Numbered from the stretch's first letter, positions 22,691-35,413 are shown. The stretch: 64,000 nucleotides of DNA from Phocoena phocoena (GCF_963924675.1 NC_089232.1:42592522-42656521), one strand, 5' to 3'. Notes: generated by a model not told the origin, from the letters alone. Numbers and translations: made by a program.

Positions 22691-24605
22691 CTGGACATTA
22701 TAAAAGGAACTCATCTTCAGTTTCCAGAAGTCCACAGTATCTCAAGTTTCCTGAGGTTCTATTACCCATGCCCCATAAGTCTGTGAAACCTCAGATTAAT
22801 ATAAGAAGTTTGGGTAGATGCTTTTCAGGGATAGCTTCTGATGGAAGAAATTTTTATGTATTTGAGGTATGGGGAAGTTATTCTGGCCTATCAAACGTAC
22901 ATTGTATATCTGCTTTAAGCATTAAAGAAAAGAGTGCATTGTCCAGAAGTAGATAATGTCTGTTTTAAAAATAGGGATAAAATAGAGAGGTAAATGCCTC
23001 CCTTCCTGGGATATCAATGCTAGTACTCCTTAGATGATAAGGCTCCCTTCCCAGGTGCTAAGGTCGTACTGACTTGCAGTGTACAGGCTGATTTTTTTTT
23101 TTTTTTGAAACTTTAAAGGAATATACCCCTGTCGTGTTTGATGTTCTTTGTTCTGACAAGATATCTAAATGCTAAAAGTCATGCTTCTTTTGAACAATTT
23201 ATCATAGCTATCTGAGAGGCTGTCTCTCAGGCTATAGTCCTCAGTCTGGCTCCAATAAAACTCTCTTCTATTCTTATCATAGGTTATTGATGATTTCCAT
23301 CAACACTTCAATACTCAGCTGTCCTTTCTAGATATCTGTCTTCACATATATTTTAGTCTAATAATTCCTTACTCTCTTGTCAGATTTTAAATGTTTTAAA
23401 GATTTTCAACTTTATCATTTTTAGTTGTTTTGGCAGAGAAACTGACACAAAGACCTAATTCTCTTGTATTTACTTTTTCTTTTGTATCAGTATGGACATT
23501 CAAGAAAGAGATATTTATGCATTATCATCTAGTTTCCATATGTATTAAATTTTTTCATTTTTAATATTTTTCATTATTTCCTTTTTGAGTTTATCATTCC
23601 CTATTTGACTATTTGATTTGATAGTCATCTGAATTTTTATACTTTTCAAATCAATATCTCCCATTTGTTCATTTTTATCTGCTTGTTAGTTTTTTCATGT
23701 TTTCAATTTTTCTCTTATCTTTCTCAGAATATTCATTGTCCCTTGTTTGAACTTTTGCTTTGGCTGGTCCTTTAATTCAGCCTACCCTGTGTTTTAGACT
23801 CAGCTCATTTACCTAATCATATTCTCTTGGCTTCAGTGTCTCTGAGACCCTTGACTAATTGCTCCATTCTCAGCTGCCTCCGTGATGGCAAGTCCTTTTA
23901 GCCATGCTTCTTAGCTGTCCAAAATGTACCATCTGCACACTAGTAGTTTCTGACTATTCCAGTGACTTCTTCACTCAAGTGAAATACCACATCCAAATGC
24001 ATAGGGTATAGATTCTTAAGCAGTTGGTGAAAAGGCCAGGTGATGGAATCTAAAAATGTGTGGGGAGTTGACTTCCTATAAGTAAATGTTTGATCAGTTG
24101 GAGATAGAAAAGAGCCAGTACCTAAATCCATGCTCCCTTCCTTTTTCTGATGAAATATTCCAACTTACAGCCCATATGAAACTTCATATGGTGGCCCAGA
24201 GAGTGAAAGTACGAAGCCTAACCCTTTCATAGTTTGTTTGTGTGAGACAGTGACCAGTGCAGAAATGCACCACCTTGTGTTTGCTTCCCACCCTTACCCA
24301 CTTTATTACTCTTTTCCTTCATTCTTGCTGCATTGAAATTGCACTTCCCATTAAGAAGCTGGAGTGTAAGTCTTTTTTCAGGCTCTGTTTTCTTGGAAGC
24401 CTGAGCTGAGACAATTAGAAGTGTTTATAGAAAACAGAATCCCAGGCTGATGTTTTGGAGCCCAATTACCAACACCTGTGAGAGCAACAGGGACTCTGAC
24501 ACCCTAATAAGTGGGAGAGTAATCTGGCATTCAGTAACATCACAATTTCTTAAGCTTTCATAAGTGATTGATTCAAATGAGGCACAGATGGAAGGTAAGA
24601 TTTTG
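22691..24605. other. Unrecognised sequence
   Basis: No gene or firmly identified repeat. A poly(T) tract lies at 23093-23106. Parts may be very old transposon debris. Confidence 0.45.
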
Positions 24606-24607
24606 AG

Positions 24608-24755
24608 GGATCACACCTATTAGAATGACCAAAATCTGCAACACTGACAACACCAAATACTGGAGTGTATGTGGAACAATTGGAACTCTTATTCATTGAC
24701 GGCGAGAATGCAAAATCATACAGCCACTCTGGAGGACAGTTTTGTCCAATATTTC
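24608..24755 (+). mobile_element. Old L1 ORF2 3' fragment
   Basis: The blocks 'gatcacacctattagaatga', 'caacactgacaacaccaaat' and 'cagccactctggaggacagt' are the typical plus-strand L1 ORF2 C-terminal region. It is truncated on both sides. Confidence 0.75.
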
Positions 24756-25551
24756 AGTCTTCTGAGAAAGAAAACACAATACATATGCATAGATGGGCTG
24801 TGAAATATAAATTGTGTAATTTTAGCGATTCCACATAAGAGTTAAATGTCTTATGTTTACATTTAAGACTGTGATTGCACAATATAAAGATGACTGGAAA
24901 AATTCAACCCAAAATTTAGATGTTTACTTTTCCTTACTTTAAATGACATTAAATATCAAATAAAACCCTGCTAAGTAGAGAGCTAGACTGCAGATGAAAG
25001 GAAAAAGCCATGTATTTAGGTATTTTTAGTGGCACTTTCCCCCTACTTTTTGAATAAAGAGCCGTGCATTTTCATTTTGCACAGGGCATTACAAATTATG
25101 CCTCTGGCCCTAACTGGTATGAGTGTCTGTTCTTTATACCTGTACTCTTACTTAACTGTCAGTATTTTTTCATCCCTTCCCCCACCAAGAACCAATTGTT
25201 GCCTCCTTAGGGATACTCTCACACCCATTGAAAATGCATGCCCTAATGCTTCCACCAGTATCTGCGGCCCTTTGCCAGAATCTGAAAACATTTTGAGGAT
25301 TGTTTGATACGGGGTCCGAGCAGTCACTGACATCAGAGACACAAACTGCCATTTTTGTCCTCTCAGTTGAGCGGGAACTTACGGAGGGTAAGTGGATATA
25401 CCAACATGGTCAGCATGGTAATGCGTCACATTTATTTGCTTCCTACACTTAGCTGCCTCGCTTCCCCTTGCCATCACTCTCATTGTGCTGACATTACATA
25501 TTACAGTACATCGCAGGAGTGTTAGAACGTAAGTTTGCCCCAAACTCTATT
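24756..25551. other. Unrecognised sequence, locally G+C-richer
   Basis: No repeat was recognised. From about 25180 the base composition is more balanced than around it. A strong-looking splice-donor string 'gagggtaagtgg' occurs at 25384-25395, but no exon-like frame supports it. Confidence 0.45.
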
Positions 25552-25559
25552 TTGTAGGG

Positions 25560-25783
25560 CAGCGGTCCCCAACCTTTTTGGCACCAGGGACCAGTTTTGT
25601 GGAAGACAGCTTTTCTATGGCGGGGGGGATAGTTCAGGCGGTAATGCGAGCGATGGGGCGCGATGAGACACAGCAGATGATGCTTCGCTCTCTTGCCTGC
25701 CCGCTCGCCTCCTGCTGTGCAACCTGATTCCTAACAGGCCGCAGACCAGTACCGGCCCACAGCCTGGGGATTGAGGACCCCTG
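25560..25783 (+). mobile_element. MER1-like hAT (Charlie) element
   Basis: The ends are 'cagcggtccccaaccttttt' at 25560 and 'gaggacccctg' at 25783, a terminal inverted repeat of the hAT-Charlie type. A perfect 8-bp TSD, 'ttgtaggg', lies at 25552-25559 and 25784-25791. At 224 bp it is a non-autonomous, internally deleted copy. CpG-rich internal text contrasts with the A+T-rich flanks. Confidence 0.9.
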
Positions 25784-25791
25784 TTGTAGGG

Positions 25792-27145
25792 GACCCTATT
25801 ATACGTTACTTAGTTTCTTGTTTGTCTTCCATAGAGCTTGAAATTTCACTGGTGACACATTATTTTCCATCTTCCCCTCATATTTCCTTGCCATTTTCAG
25901 CTTTCAAGACCAATCATGTACCTCAGGGAAGGTGCTAAACCCTATGACCTAGCTTCTCTTCCTGGTCTTAAGAAACGGAGTGACAGGAAAGCTCCAGGTA
26001 AATGATGCAGGTTGAATTTTGTTTCAAGCCATGGAGGATGTAGAAAAGCAAGTTCTCAGGTGTGAGCCAGCTTACCTACACTTGTTATAGTGATGCTAGG
26101 ATCCAGGGATTCCCTGATGTTTCCCTGTCAACCTGGCTGTCTGGTCTGGCATTGCTGCTTTCTTAACCTGTAATTAGGCAATGAAGTAGGCAATGTGGAA
26201 CAAAACAAGGGACAGGAAAGGAAAGTGTTTGCATACCCTTTTCCATCAGTGACATTTTCTCCTTTTCTAAGATACTGTTATCTTCCACATTCTGCTTCCT
26301 AAGGGGATTCTCCTCCCGCCACTCTTTAAATTTTAATTGTTAGATTCTGGAATACCAGAGACTTCCTCTTACTTCTGTGGACTCACCAGGACTGGGTTAT
26401 ATAGGAAAGCCCACACTGGTTTTTCAAAATGAAAAGTCATTGAATTTTAAATTTGTAAATATCAAAGCAAAGGGGCAGGGCAAGTTAATTTATAATGCCA
26501 TGCTCACTTTCTTTTTCATTTCAAATTTTGCTTAAAAAAAGACTCATATTACAATGAGCTTACTTTTTTTTTGACTTAGTTTTGTAGTTAGATGCTTCAT
26601 GGTTAATCCACATATTTCTGCTCTCATGACATTATAATACAATTTAATATCAACTAAAGGAAAGCAGATTGCTTCATGAATGCTTAGGAAGTTAATACTT
26701 GCTCTTTCAGTATAATCTTGTAGCAGAGAGTTAAATGCCAGAGGTTCAGCACAATTCCATTTCAATGTAAAACAGTTAATTAAGAAGTTATAATAATTGA
26801 CACAACATGATAACAAAAATCGAGAGCAGAAAACCAAAACATATGTATCTGTTTTAAAAAATGCCTCAAATCCCAGTATAATATCTGTTATAAACTCGTT
26901 GTATGGGGATAAGCTATAATAAATCAAAACAATCTTCATTTAAAATGACAATAAACTTTAAAAGATATGTTCTAAAGAAAAGATGTTACGATAAATGAGG
27001 AAACATGAAGTATTTAACTATGGAATATTTGAGATACCTTGTTTAAAAATGCCTTTATTACAAATCATTTTCTACAGAAGTATAATGCTTATCAGGAATT
27101 ATACATCCTGTCTAAGATTAACATTTGTGAAAATAAATAAAGGAA
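25792..27145. other. Unrecognised sequence
   Basis: No repeat or gene was assigned. The frame at 26544-26939 on the minus strand (131 codons) has no recognisable family and sits in A+T-rich DNA. It is probably chance. Confidence 0.45.
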
Positions 27146-27149
27146 GCCT

Positions 27150-27450
27150 CATTTAAAATAAAATTGAGAAGCCCTGAAGAAGGAGCTCTCATGCACTACC
27201 CCTCGCCCAGCTGGAGGAAGGAAGAATTTCTCTCTTGCCCAGCAACTGCCCAGCCCATGAGAAGGTGTCACCACCCTGGGCTCTGTGAAACAGCCCCTCC
27301 CAACTTGCTCTTTCCTCTATAAAAGCAAACCTGTCTCCTAGATTCTTAGGACTTGCCTATGGTTTGGGATAGGTTGCTTGTCCCAAATCGTAATTCTCTG
27401 CTATTCTTGACCAAACTCATTTTGCTGGTAAAATAATTGGCTCTTTTGTT
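27150..27450 (+). mobile_element. Endogenous retroviral LTR, probable solo
   Basis: A C+T-rich, G+C-elevated block has the layout of a class I LTR U3-R-U5. A TATA box 'tataaaag' is at 27318-27325, preceded by 'gaaacagcccctccc' and followed by 'ctattcttgaccaaactcat' and 'tttgctggtaaaat'. No retroviral genes adjoin it. Family and exact ends are not established. Confidence 0.55.
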
Positions 27451-27983
27451 TTTTTAAGGATTTCATGTCCTTGCAGAATCTCAGTATGATTTCTATCAGT
27501 CAAAATCTTATATCAGAGATCATTTTAAATCTATAAACATACATAAACATAATATAATTATAAAATTATTATGGTGGTTATTACAGTAATCAAAAATTTC
27601 TATTCTAAGTTAACTTCTCTGTGCTATGTAGCAAGGCATTCTTTATGTATTTCCAGTTACCTTCCATCTATCATGTTATATTGATTAGCAATTAAATTTT
27701 TGTTTTAATACTACTTTACAGAAGCAAATTGAGAAGGCATGTCAGATTTGAAAAAATCATTCACTGCATTTCACTGACAAATCCACAGGGATTTTGGCTT
27801 ATTCTTGATTTTGTGTTACCTTTTCATTATTTTCCACATTTAACATGTGTAGTTGATATTGGCTTTATGAAATGCTGAGCCATCACTATATGTAGCTAAA
27901 ATAGCATCAATTGTAGTTAACCAATTGGTTAAATTATTTTTAACACCTTACACTGTCTTTAAACTAGTGAGCAGAGGTTTCTT

Positions 27984-30369
27984 TTTTTTTTTTAACACCT
28001 TTATTGGAGTATAATTACTTTACAATGGTGTGTTAGTTTCTGCTTTATAACAAAGTAAATCAGTTATACATATACATGTATCCCCATATCTCTTCCCTCT
28101 TGCATTTCCCTCCCTCCAACCCTCCCTATCCCACCCCTCTAGGTGGTCACAGAGCACTGAGCTGATCTCCCAGTGCTATGCACCTGCTTCCCACTAGCTA
28201 CCTATTTTACATTGGGTAGTGTATATATGTCCATGCCACTCTCTCACTTTGTCCCAGCTTACCCTTCCCCCTCCCCATGTCCTCAAGTCCATTCTCTATT
28301 AGGTCTGCGTCTTTATTCCCATCTTGCCTCTAGGTTCTTCATGACCATTTTTTTTGTTTTTTAGATTCCATATATATGTGTTAGCATACGGTATTTGCTT
28401 TTCTCTTTCTGACTTACTTCACTCTGTATGACTGTTTCTAGGTCCATCCACCTAACTACAAACAACTCAGTTTCATTTCTTTTTATGGCTGAGTAATATT
28501 CCATTGCATATATATGCCACATCTTCTTTATCCATTCATCTGTCAATGAACACATAGATTGCTTCCATGTCCTGGCTATTGTAAATAGAGCTGCAATGAA
28601 CATTGTGGTACATGCCTCTTTTTGAATTATGGTTTTCTCAGGGTATATGCCCAAAAGTGGGATTGCTGGGTCATATGGTAAGTTATATTTGTAGTTTTTT
28701 AAGGAACCTCCATACTGTTCTCCATAGTGGCTGTATCAATTTACATTCCCAACAACAGTGCAAGGGGGTTCCGTTTTCTCCACACCCTCTCCAGCATTTA
28801 TTGTTTCTAGATTTTTTGATGATGGCTATTCTGACTGGTGTGAGATGATATCTCATTGTAGTTTTGATTTGCATTTCTCTAATGATTAACACTGTTGAGC
28901 ATTCTTTCATGTGTTTGTTGGCAATCTGTGTATCTTCTTTGGAGAATTGTCTATTTAGGTCTTCTACCCACTTTTGGATTAGGTTGTTTGTTTTTTTGAT
29001 ATTGAGCTGCATGAGCCGCTTGTAAATTTTGGAGATTAATCCTTTGTCAGTTGCTTCATTTGCAAATATTTTCTCCCATTCTGAGGGTTGTCTTTTCATC
29101 TTGTTTATGGTTTCCTTTGCTGTGCAAAAGCTTTTAAGTTTCATTAGGTCCCATTTGTTTATTTTTGTTTTTATTTCCATTTCTCTAGGAGGTAGGTCAA
29201 AAAGGATCTTGCTGTGATTTATGTCATAGAGTGTTCTGCCTGTATTTTCCTGTAAGAGTTTTATAGTGTCTGACGTTACATTTAGGTCTTTAAACCATTT
29301 TGAGTTTATTTTTGTGTATGGTGTTAGGGAGTGTTCTAATTTCATTCTTTTACATGTAGCTGTCCAGTTTTCCCAGCACCACTTATTGAAGAGGCTGTCT
29401 TTTCTCCATTGTATATTCTTGCCTCCTTTATCAAAGATAAATAGGTGTGTGGGTTTATCTCTGGGCTTTCTAACCTGTTCCATTGATCTATCTTTCTGTT
29501 TTTGTGCCAGTACCATACTGTCTTGGTTACTGTAGCTTTGTAGTATAGTCTGAAGTCAGGGAACCTGTTTCCTCCAGCTCCGTTTTTCTTTCTCAAGCTT
29601 GCTTTGGCAATTCGGGGTCTTTTGTGTTTCCATACAAATTGTGAATTTTTTTGTAGTTCTCTGAAAAATGCCAGTGGTAGTTTGATAGGGATTGCATTGA
29701 ATCTGTAGATTGCTTTGGGTAGTATAGTCATTTTCACAATGTTGATTCTTCCAATCCAAGAACGTGGTATATCTCTCCATCTATTTGTATCATCTTTAAT
29801 TCCTTTCATCAGTGTCTTATAATTTTCTGCATACAGGTCTTTTGTCTCCTTAGGTAGGTTTATTCCTAGATATTTTATTCTTTTTGTTGCAATGGTAAAT
29901 TGGAGTGTTTTCTTAATTTCACTTTCAGATTTTTCATCATTAGTGTATAGGAATGCAAGAGATTTCTGTGCATTAATTTTGTTTCCTGCTACTTTACCAA
30001 ATTCATTGATTAGCTCTAGTAGTTTTCTGGTGGCATCTTTAGGATTCTCTATGTATAGTGTCATGTCATTGTAAACAGTGACAGCTTTACTTCTTCTTTT
30101 CCTATTTGGATTCCTTTTATTTATTTTTCTTCTGTGATTGCTGTGGCTTAAACTTCCAAAACTATGTTGAATAATAGTGGTGAGAGTGGGCAACCTTGTC
30201 TTGTTCCTGATCTTAGTGGAAATGGTTTCAGTTTTTCACCATTGAGGGCAATGTTGGATGTGGGTTTGTCGTATATGGTCTTTATTATGTTGAGGTCAGT
30301 TCCTTCTATGCCTACTTTCTGGAGGGTTTTTATCATAAATGGCTGTTGAATTTTGTCGAAAGCTTTCTT
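27984..30369 (-). mobile_element. L1, 5'-truncated, with 17-bp TSD
   Basis: A minus-strand L1 with a poly(T) start at 27984, 3'UTR to about 28360, and ORF2 to 30369, truncated just after the RT 'AFDKIQ' motif. A perfect 17-bp repeat, 'gtgagcagaggtttctt', flanks it (27967-27983 and 30370-30386). The restored target 'tttctt/aaat' fits L1 endonuclease. Low divergence makes it one of the younger L1s here. Confidence 0.95.
28361..30350 (-). pseudogene. L1 ORF2 C-terminal two-thirds, frameshifted
   Basis: ORF2 encodes the L1 endonuclease/reverse transcriptase. This copy keeps RT sequence downstream of motif A ('[20 protein letters not shown]' near 30148-30210), the thumb/connection region (frame 29342-30193) and the cysteine-rich segment '[18 protein letters not shown]' near 28760. 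The C-terminal frame ends at 28361. At least three frame changes separate these parts. The RT motif C (FADD) near 30061-30080 has lost a base and reads YND, so the polymerase site is destroyed. No endonuclease domain remains. Confidence 0.9.
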
Positions 30370-30386
30370 GTGAGCAGAGGTTTCTT

Positions 30387-31104
30387 AAATGGCTATCTGT
30401 GTTAAGGTCACTTGTGAAAATTATTTAATCTTTTAGAAGATAATATGAATATAGAAATAATAAGATCAGTTGAAAAATTATGCTTAACTATGATTTAATC
30501 TATATTTTATGCCTTTTCAAAATGATTCCGATTTTAGTGCCTCAAACAAATGGAGAAATAGAAACTTAGTGCTACCTGCATTTAGTATATGTTCATAAAA
30601 GGTTAATGGGCAATTAATAGTTTCAGAGGGCTTGGAGCTACTAACTTACCTGTGCCAACCTTAAGGCCATCAATCCTCTCGTACATTGTCTCTGTTGCTT
30701 CTTCATTAATTTCACATCAACTAATTATACCATTGAATTGATGCAATCCTAAATAATGTCTAATTGCTGTTCACATCAATTTAAAAGTTTCAGATAAGAG
30801 AGTATTCAGGTTATTAGAATAGATGAGATGGGTCAAGCATTGAAGGCATGGAACCAGGATAATTATTTTTCTTTTATTTTCAATAAATGTAAATAAACTG
30901 TCCAATGTAAATTGAATATAAGAAAAACCACAAATTTTGTACAATTTCCATTTATGTTTAGAAAGTTCTTAGAATTTGGGAACATGTCTGTTATTCTTCC
31001 AATTATATAGTTACATGACTTCACCAGTGCCGTCTGTATCAGGTCTTTCCTAACTCTCTTTGGCCCATTTTGAATATCTACATTATTTGATATCTGTTAG
31101 GAGT
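30387..31104. other. Unrecognised sequence
   Basis: No gene or repeat family was recognised. Confidence 0.5.
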
Positions 31105-31263
31105 ATTTCTTAAATATGAATGTCCATAGGAGTCACCTGAGTATCTTATGAAAATACAGATTCCATTTCGGTAGATCTGGGATAAAGCCCGAGGTTGTAT
31201 TTCTGACAACCTCCTCGGCAATGCTGGCATTGCTGCTCCATGGACCACAGTTTAAATACCAAG
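31105..31263 (+). mobile_element. MER5-like hAT element
   Basis: The ordered blocks 'aggagtcacctgagtatctt', 'gaaaatacagattccatttc', 'gtagatctgggataaagccc', 'ctgacaacctcctcggcaat' and 'ctccatggaccacagttta' match the MER5A/B layout. The left terminal repeat is eroded. Confidence 0.8.
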
Positions 31264-32369
31264 GTCCTTCAGCATTTATAGCCTGAATGACATCTTTTTT
31301 CCTTTTAAGTGTTTCAGTTATTTTTCATGTCCATCAAAAATATCTTCCAATTGAGATAGCAAATCACTCTCTTAAAATTATGAAAATTGCTTCTAAAATA
31401 TTGCCACATCAACTGTATTAGTCTTGAGCATATAATATTTGCTTAGCAAAAGTTTTAGAAATTTTGGAAAATATCTACAAAACTTATTTATTTCTTCATA
31501 TAACCAATGGTATGTCCAGCGTTGTTTGTGGTGCTAAAGGTAGAGTAGTAGAGACAGAGCCTTTGTCCTCGTGGAGTTTACAGTCTGCAGTTAGACTCAA
31601 GGAAGTAAACAGGTTACTAAATGCTTTTTCATTACACCAGTAACTCAGAAATCACCCGTAATGTTTTACGACGCAGTAAAACAGACATGCACTTCCAATT
31701 TTCCTCAGGTTATGTTCAACTTTCTTATTAACATCCTACCAGTAGAAAAAGCAGGGTAATTTCAGTATTAAAAGGAAAATAGGTTAATCTTGGTCAAAAT
31801 TAAGAGCATAAGAGTAGAGGATTAAAATACTTGGAAAAGATTATAAAATAATGAAAAATGTATATAAGGTCACTTAAAAGATTATATACGATAAAAACAT
31901 ATAACCAGGAAGAACATACAACCAGCAAAAACAAATAAAAACAAACTTTCTAGAAGCTAAAAAGAGAACAAATATAACAGAAAAATACTATTTTTAAAAA
32001 GTAATTTTCTATTTTGAAGTGAATTGTAAGCTATGGCACTGTTAAAAACTGTGATATCCAAAAGGATATGCAATAAAATAAGAAAAATCACTTTAGAAGG
32101 GGTTTTATTATTGTAATGTAAGATTTATATTTTACGTATTATTCTGAAGCTTGTTTTTTCCATTAACAAGAACCCCTTTCCATATATTCCATTTCTTTCT
32201 ATTTATGGCAGCAACTTAATGTATCTCTTTAATTTCCAAATAAAGCATATTTGGAGTATTTTCTATTTTTAAAATTGTACACTTGGTACTCAATTGGCAA
32301 TCATTAACACAGTTGTCTTCTCCCATTTTTGTACTTCTATATAATAAATTCATTCAAGAAGAACATTAG
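31264..32369. other. Mostly unrecognised sequence
   Basis: The segment 31540-31620 ('cctcgtggagtttacagtct') resembles a common old mammalian repeat but was too short to assign. The rest shows no gene. Confidence 0.45.
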
Positions 32370-32746
32370 TATTAATTTGTTAGGCCATAACAAGAAACCA
32401 CAGGCTGGGTAGCTGAAAGAGAAGAAATGTATTTCTCACAGTTCTGGAAGCCAAAAGTCCAAGATCAAGGTGTTGTCAGGGTTGGTTTCTTCTCAGCCCT
32501 TGCTCCTTGGCTTGTAGATAGGCATCTTTTCCTTGTGTCTTCACATGGTCTTACCTCTGTGTATGTCTGTGTCCTAATCCCATTGTCTCATAAATATACC
32601 TGTCATACTGGATTAGGGTCCATCCTAATGACCCCATTTTAACTTGATCATCTCTTTAAAGACCCTATCATGAAATACAGTCTGAGGCACTAGAGGTTAG
32701 GACTCCAGTATGAATTAGGGTGGGGAATACAATTCAGTCTATAAAA
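32370..32746 (+). mobile_element. MaLR LTR (MLT1/MST-like)
   Basis: A non-coding LTR of the ERVL-MaLR group. Landmarks in order: 'tattaatttgttaggccata', 'ctcacagttctggaagccaa', 'caaggtgttgtcagggttgg', 'cttcacatggtcttacctct', 'ggattagggtccatcctaat', 'ttaaagaccctatcatgaaa' and 'aattcagtctata'. It appears nearly full length and solo. Confidence 0.85.
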
Positions 32747-32749
32747 ATC

Positions 32750-33585
32750 CTGGTCAAATGCTTTATACATTTGATTATTTGCTAAATTTTACTTATGCTT
32801 CAGCAACATGGCACAAATTTTTATTCCAACCAGAAGTTTTTTCTCCTCCCTCTCATCTCTGCTTTTTTAGTAGTCATTTGTTTTTCTTTTATGTTAATTG
32901 AACAGTTGTATTTTTATCCGCTACCAAGTGATGGAGATGAGACCTTCTGCTGGAGGTAATGCGGAGACACAGAACATTGGTGATCACCTCAAGTTACCGC
33001 ATTAGAAAGACTACCTAGGCAGTGTGTGCAGGGTGGATTGCATTGAGGAGAAACTTGAAGTGAATAGAATCTAATTGCATAGCAATTGTCACCATCCATG
33101 TTTTACATAATGATGGACAGAAAGAGGTGGTGGCAGTAGGAATGTGAAGGAAGATGCTAATGGAAGAGGCAGCAGGAATGGAGAACAGTAGTGCTGGGAT
33201 GGACTATATTGGAAATGATAATTTTGTTTTCTAAAACACACCTTGGAACACAATATCACGTGTTTTAAGAGAGCTCAGGGCTTCTGATCACTAGTTATAA
33301 ATTATTTAACTTGATGTTCTAACATAGACTTACAATCTTACTAGTTAGGAGTCCTAAGAAGAAGGTGTCACTGGTATTCAGTGGAAAATAAATTAGGCAA
33401 GTGTGTGACATATGAAAGAAGCATATCATGCGAAAGTGAAAACACATTTGTAGGAAAAGATTTGGAAGATGTTTTATAGTGTTTGCCTCAGTGTCATATT
33501 TTTTTTAAAAAAAACCAAGAATATTATCAGGAATAATAAATGAACTATAAAACAAAGAATGGAAAACCAGAACTCTGCTCTTAAT
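32750..33585. other. Unrecognised sequence
   Basis: No gene or clear repeat. Confidence 0.5.
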
Positions 33586-33589
33586 GACA

Positions 33590-33815
33590 GTGTATACAGA
33601 GAGAAATATACTGAATTTGAATCCAGGTTCTGCAGTTTACTAGCTGTGTGAGTTTAGATAGCTTATTTTTATTTTTCTGAGGTTTGGTTTTCTCAGTTAT
33701 AAAATGGGTATTATAATATATACTTAAATGTGTTATTGAATTGTATTAAATATTCTTTGTGAAATATTTAGAATGTACCACAAATGACAGCTTTTATTAT
33801 TAATGTTACTATTAT
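33590..33815 (+). mobile_element. MIR SINE
   Basis: Blocks 'gaatccaggttctgcagttt', 'actagctgtgtgagtttaga', 'ttggttttctcagttataaa' and 'atgggtattataatata' follow MIR order. Confidence 0.85.
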
Positions 33816-34490
33816 TGGCACTGCCGTTTTTCTCACAGACTGTGATACATACAGTCTGTTTCCCTAAGTGTCATATAAGTTCTTTCAGAGAAGACTACCT
33901 ACCTTAAATCAGTGTGCATTCTAGCCCTGATCACAGAGGTTGGTGCATGCTTATTTTAGAAATGATGATCTTGGAAGTACTACATTTAGGCTAAATGCAG
34001 ACACATGATGTGCTTAGAACGCAGGAGAATGTAAGAGAAAGCCCTGCAATTAAGAACCCGATACAACTGAAGACATTATTTTTAAAAAAATAACTTCCTA
34101 TTTGAAATGAATTGTAAGCCATTGCAGTGTTAACAACTGTAATGACTGCTCACACACTCCAGCAATCCTTGCTTGCTGCTGCTGAAACATTTTTACTTAC
34201 TTTGGGGAGAAAAGATTCATCACTTTGAATGCTGGATCTCCTCTGAATTATATCACTCCCCAAATGATTGACAGTCATTATAGTTTTACCAGGTGTAACT
34301 GAAGATAGCAAATATTTTAATACCTGAATATTAATATTAATATAAATTTCCAGGGGTGTTCATACATCAAAGAAAGTAATCCTGAAAGCTGATATATTTA
34401 ATTTCAGGGAACTCTGAAGATACTATGGTAACTTTTTTCAGCTCCGTGGCTTTGGAACTTTTCTATAAATGTGAGGAAATGGGGCCCACA
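33816..34490. other. Unrecognised sequence
   Basis: No gene or clear repeat. Confidence 0.5.
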
Positions 34491-34493
<3 letters not shown>

Positions 34494-34533
<40 letters not shown>

Positions 34534-34575
34534 ACACGTGCACCATGGAGATATATATATACACACATACATATA
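34494..34575. repeat. (GT)n microsatellite with (TA)/(CA) edge
   Basis: About nineteen GT units (34494-34531) end in 'gcacacgtgcacc', then a short 'atatatatatacacacatac' stretch. The two frames read through it (34425-34661 + and 34463-34681 -) are repeat artefacts. Confidence 0.95.
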
Positions 34576-35026
34576 GCAGCAAAGTTAGGGTCATTATTTC
34601 AAGAAATGGTAAGGGCTTAATTAAATACAACAATAATAGGAATTTTATTAATTGTAGGTAATTTTCCATACTAATTCTCAATATTAATTTAGACTAAGGA
34701 ACAACTAAATCCTTCAGAGGCAAGCTCTTCTTGAGTAAACAAGTAGAAGTTGTCCGGTACCACATAGTAAAATGATTTAAAATGATGACAGGACAGGAAA
34801 GAAAATAGTAATCAACAATCATTTTTCCTATGAAAATTAATTATAAATAATTTAATATCAATACAGATGAGAGTGAAACTGTAAAAAATATGATTTCTTA
34901 TGTAAAAAAGGGAGAAAAGTGAAGCCACCAAACATATCCCTTAAAATAGATTAGGAGAACAAAGTTTCAGTTTCAAAACTTGACCCATCTGGATTCCTAG
35001 GAGCACAATGCTGATAAATATCTCCT
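34576..35026. other. Unrecognised sequence
   Basis: No gene or clear repeat. Confidence 0.5.
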
Positions 35027-35039
35027 TATTCAGATTATT

Positions 35040-35400
35040 ATTTTTTTTAATTTTTAAAAAAATTACTTATTTATTTTTCGCTGCATTGGGTTTTCATTGC
35101 TGTGCACTGGCTTTCTTTAGTTGCAGCGAGTGGGGGCTACTCTTCGTTGCGGTGTGCGGGCTTCTCATTGCGGTGGCTTCTCTTGTTGTGGAGCATGGGC
35201 TCTAGGTGTGTGGGCTTCAGTAGTTGTGGCACGTGGGCTCAGAAGTTGTGGCTCATGGGCTCTAGAGTGCAGGCTCAGTAGTTGTGGTGCACAGGCTTAG
35301 TTGCTCCGCAGCATGTGGGATCTTCCCATACCGGGGCTCGAACCCGTGTCCCCTGTATTGGCAGGCAGATTCTTAACCACTGCGCCACTAGGGAAATCCC
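35040..35400 (-). mobile_element. CHR-type SINE, long form
   Basis: A poly(T)/A+T-rich tail at the left is followed by 'cgctgcattgggttttcatt', the repeated 'agttgtggcacgtgggctc' modules, and the complement of the tRNA-like head ending 'actagggaaatccc'. The complement of the B box is 'ggggctcgaacccgtg' near 35333. Flanks 'tattcagattatt' (35027-35039) and 'tactcagattatt' (35401-35413) are a 13-bp TSD with one mismatch. Confidence 0.95.
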
Positions 35401-35413
35401 TACTCAGATTATT

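Noticed and set aside
25384..25395. Strong splice-donor-like string after a G+C-richer block
   Set aside because: No matching acceptor with an open exon-like frame; a single donor motif is expected by chance.
26544..26939. 131-codon minus-strand frame
   Set aside because: No start context, family or domain recognised; Leu/Ile/Phe-rich composition follows local A+T content.
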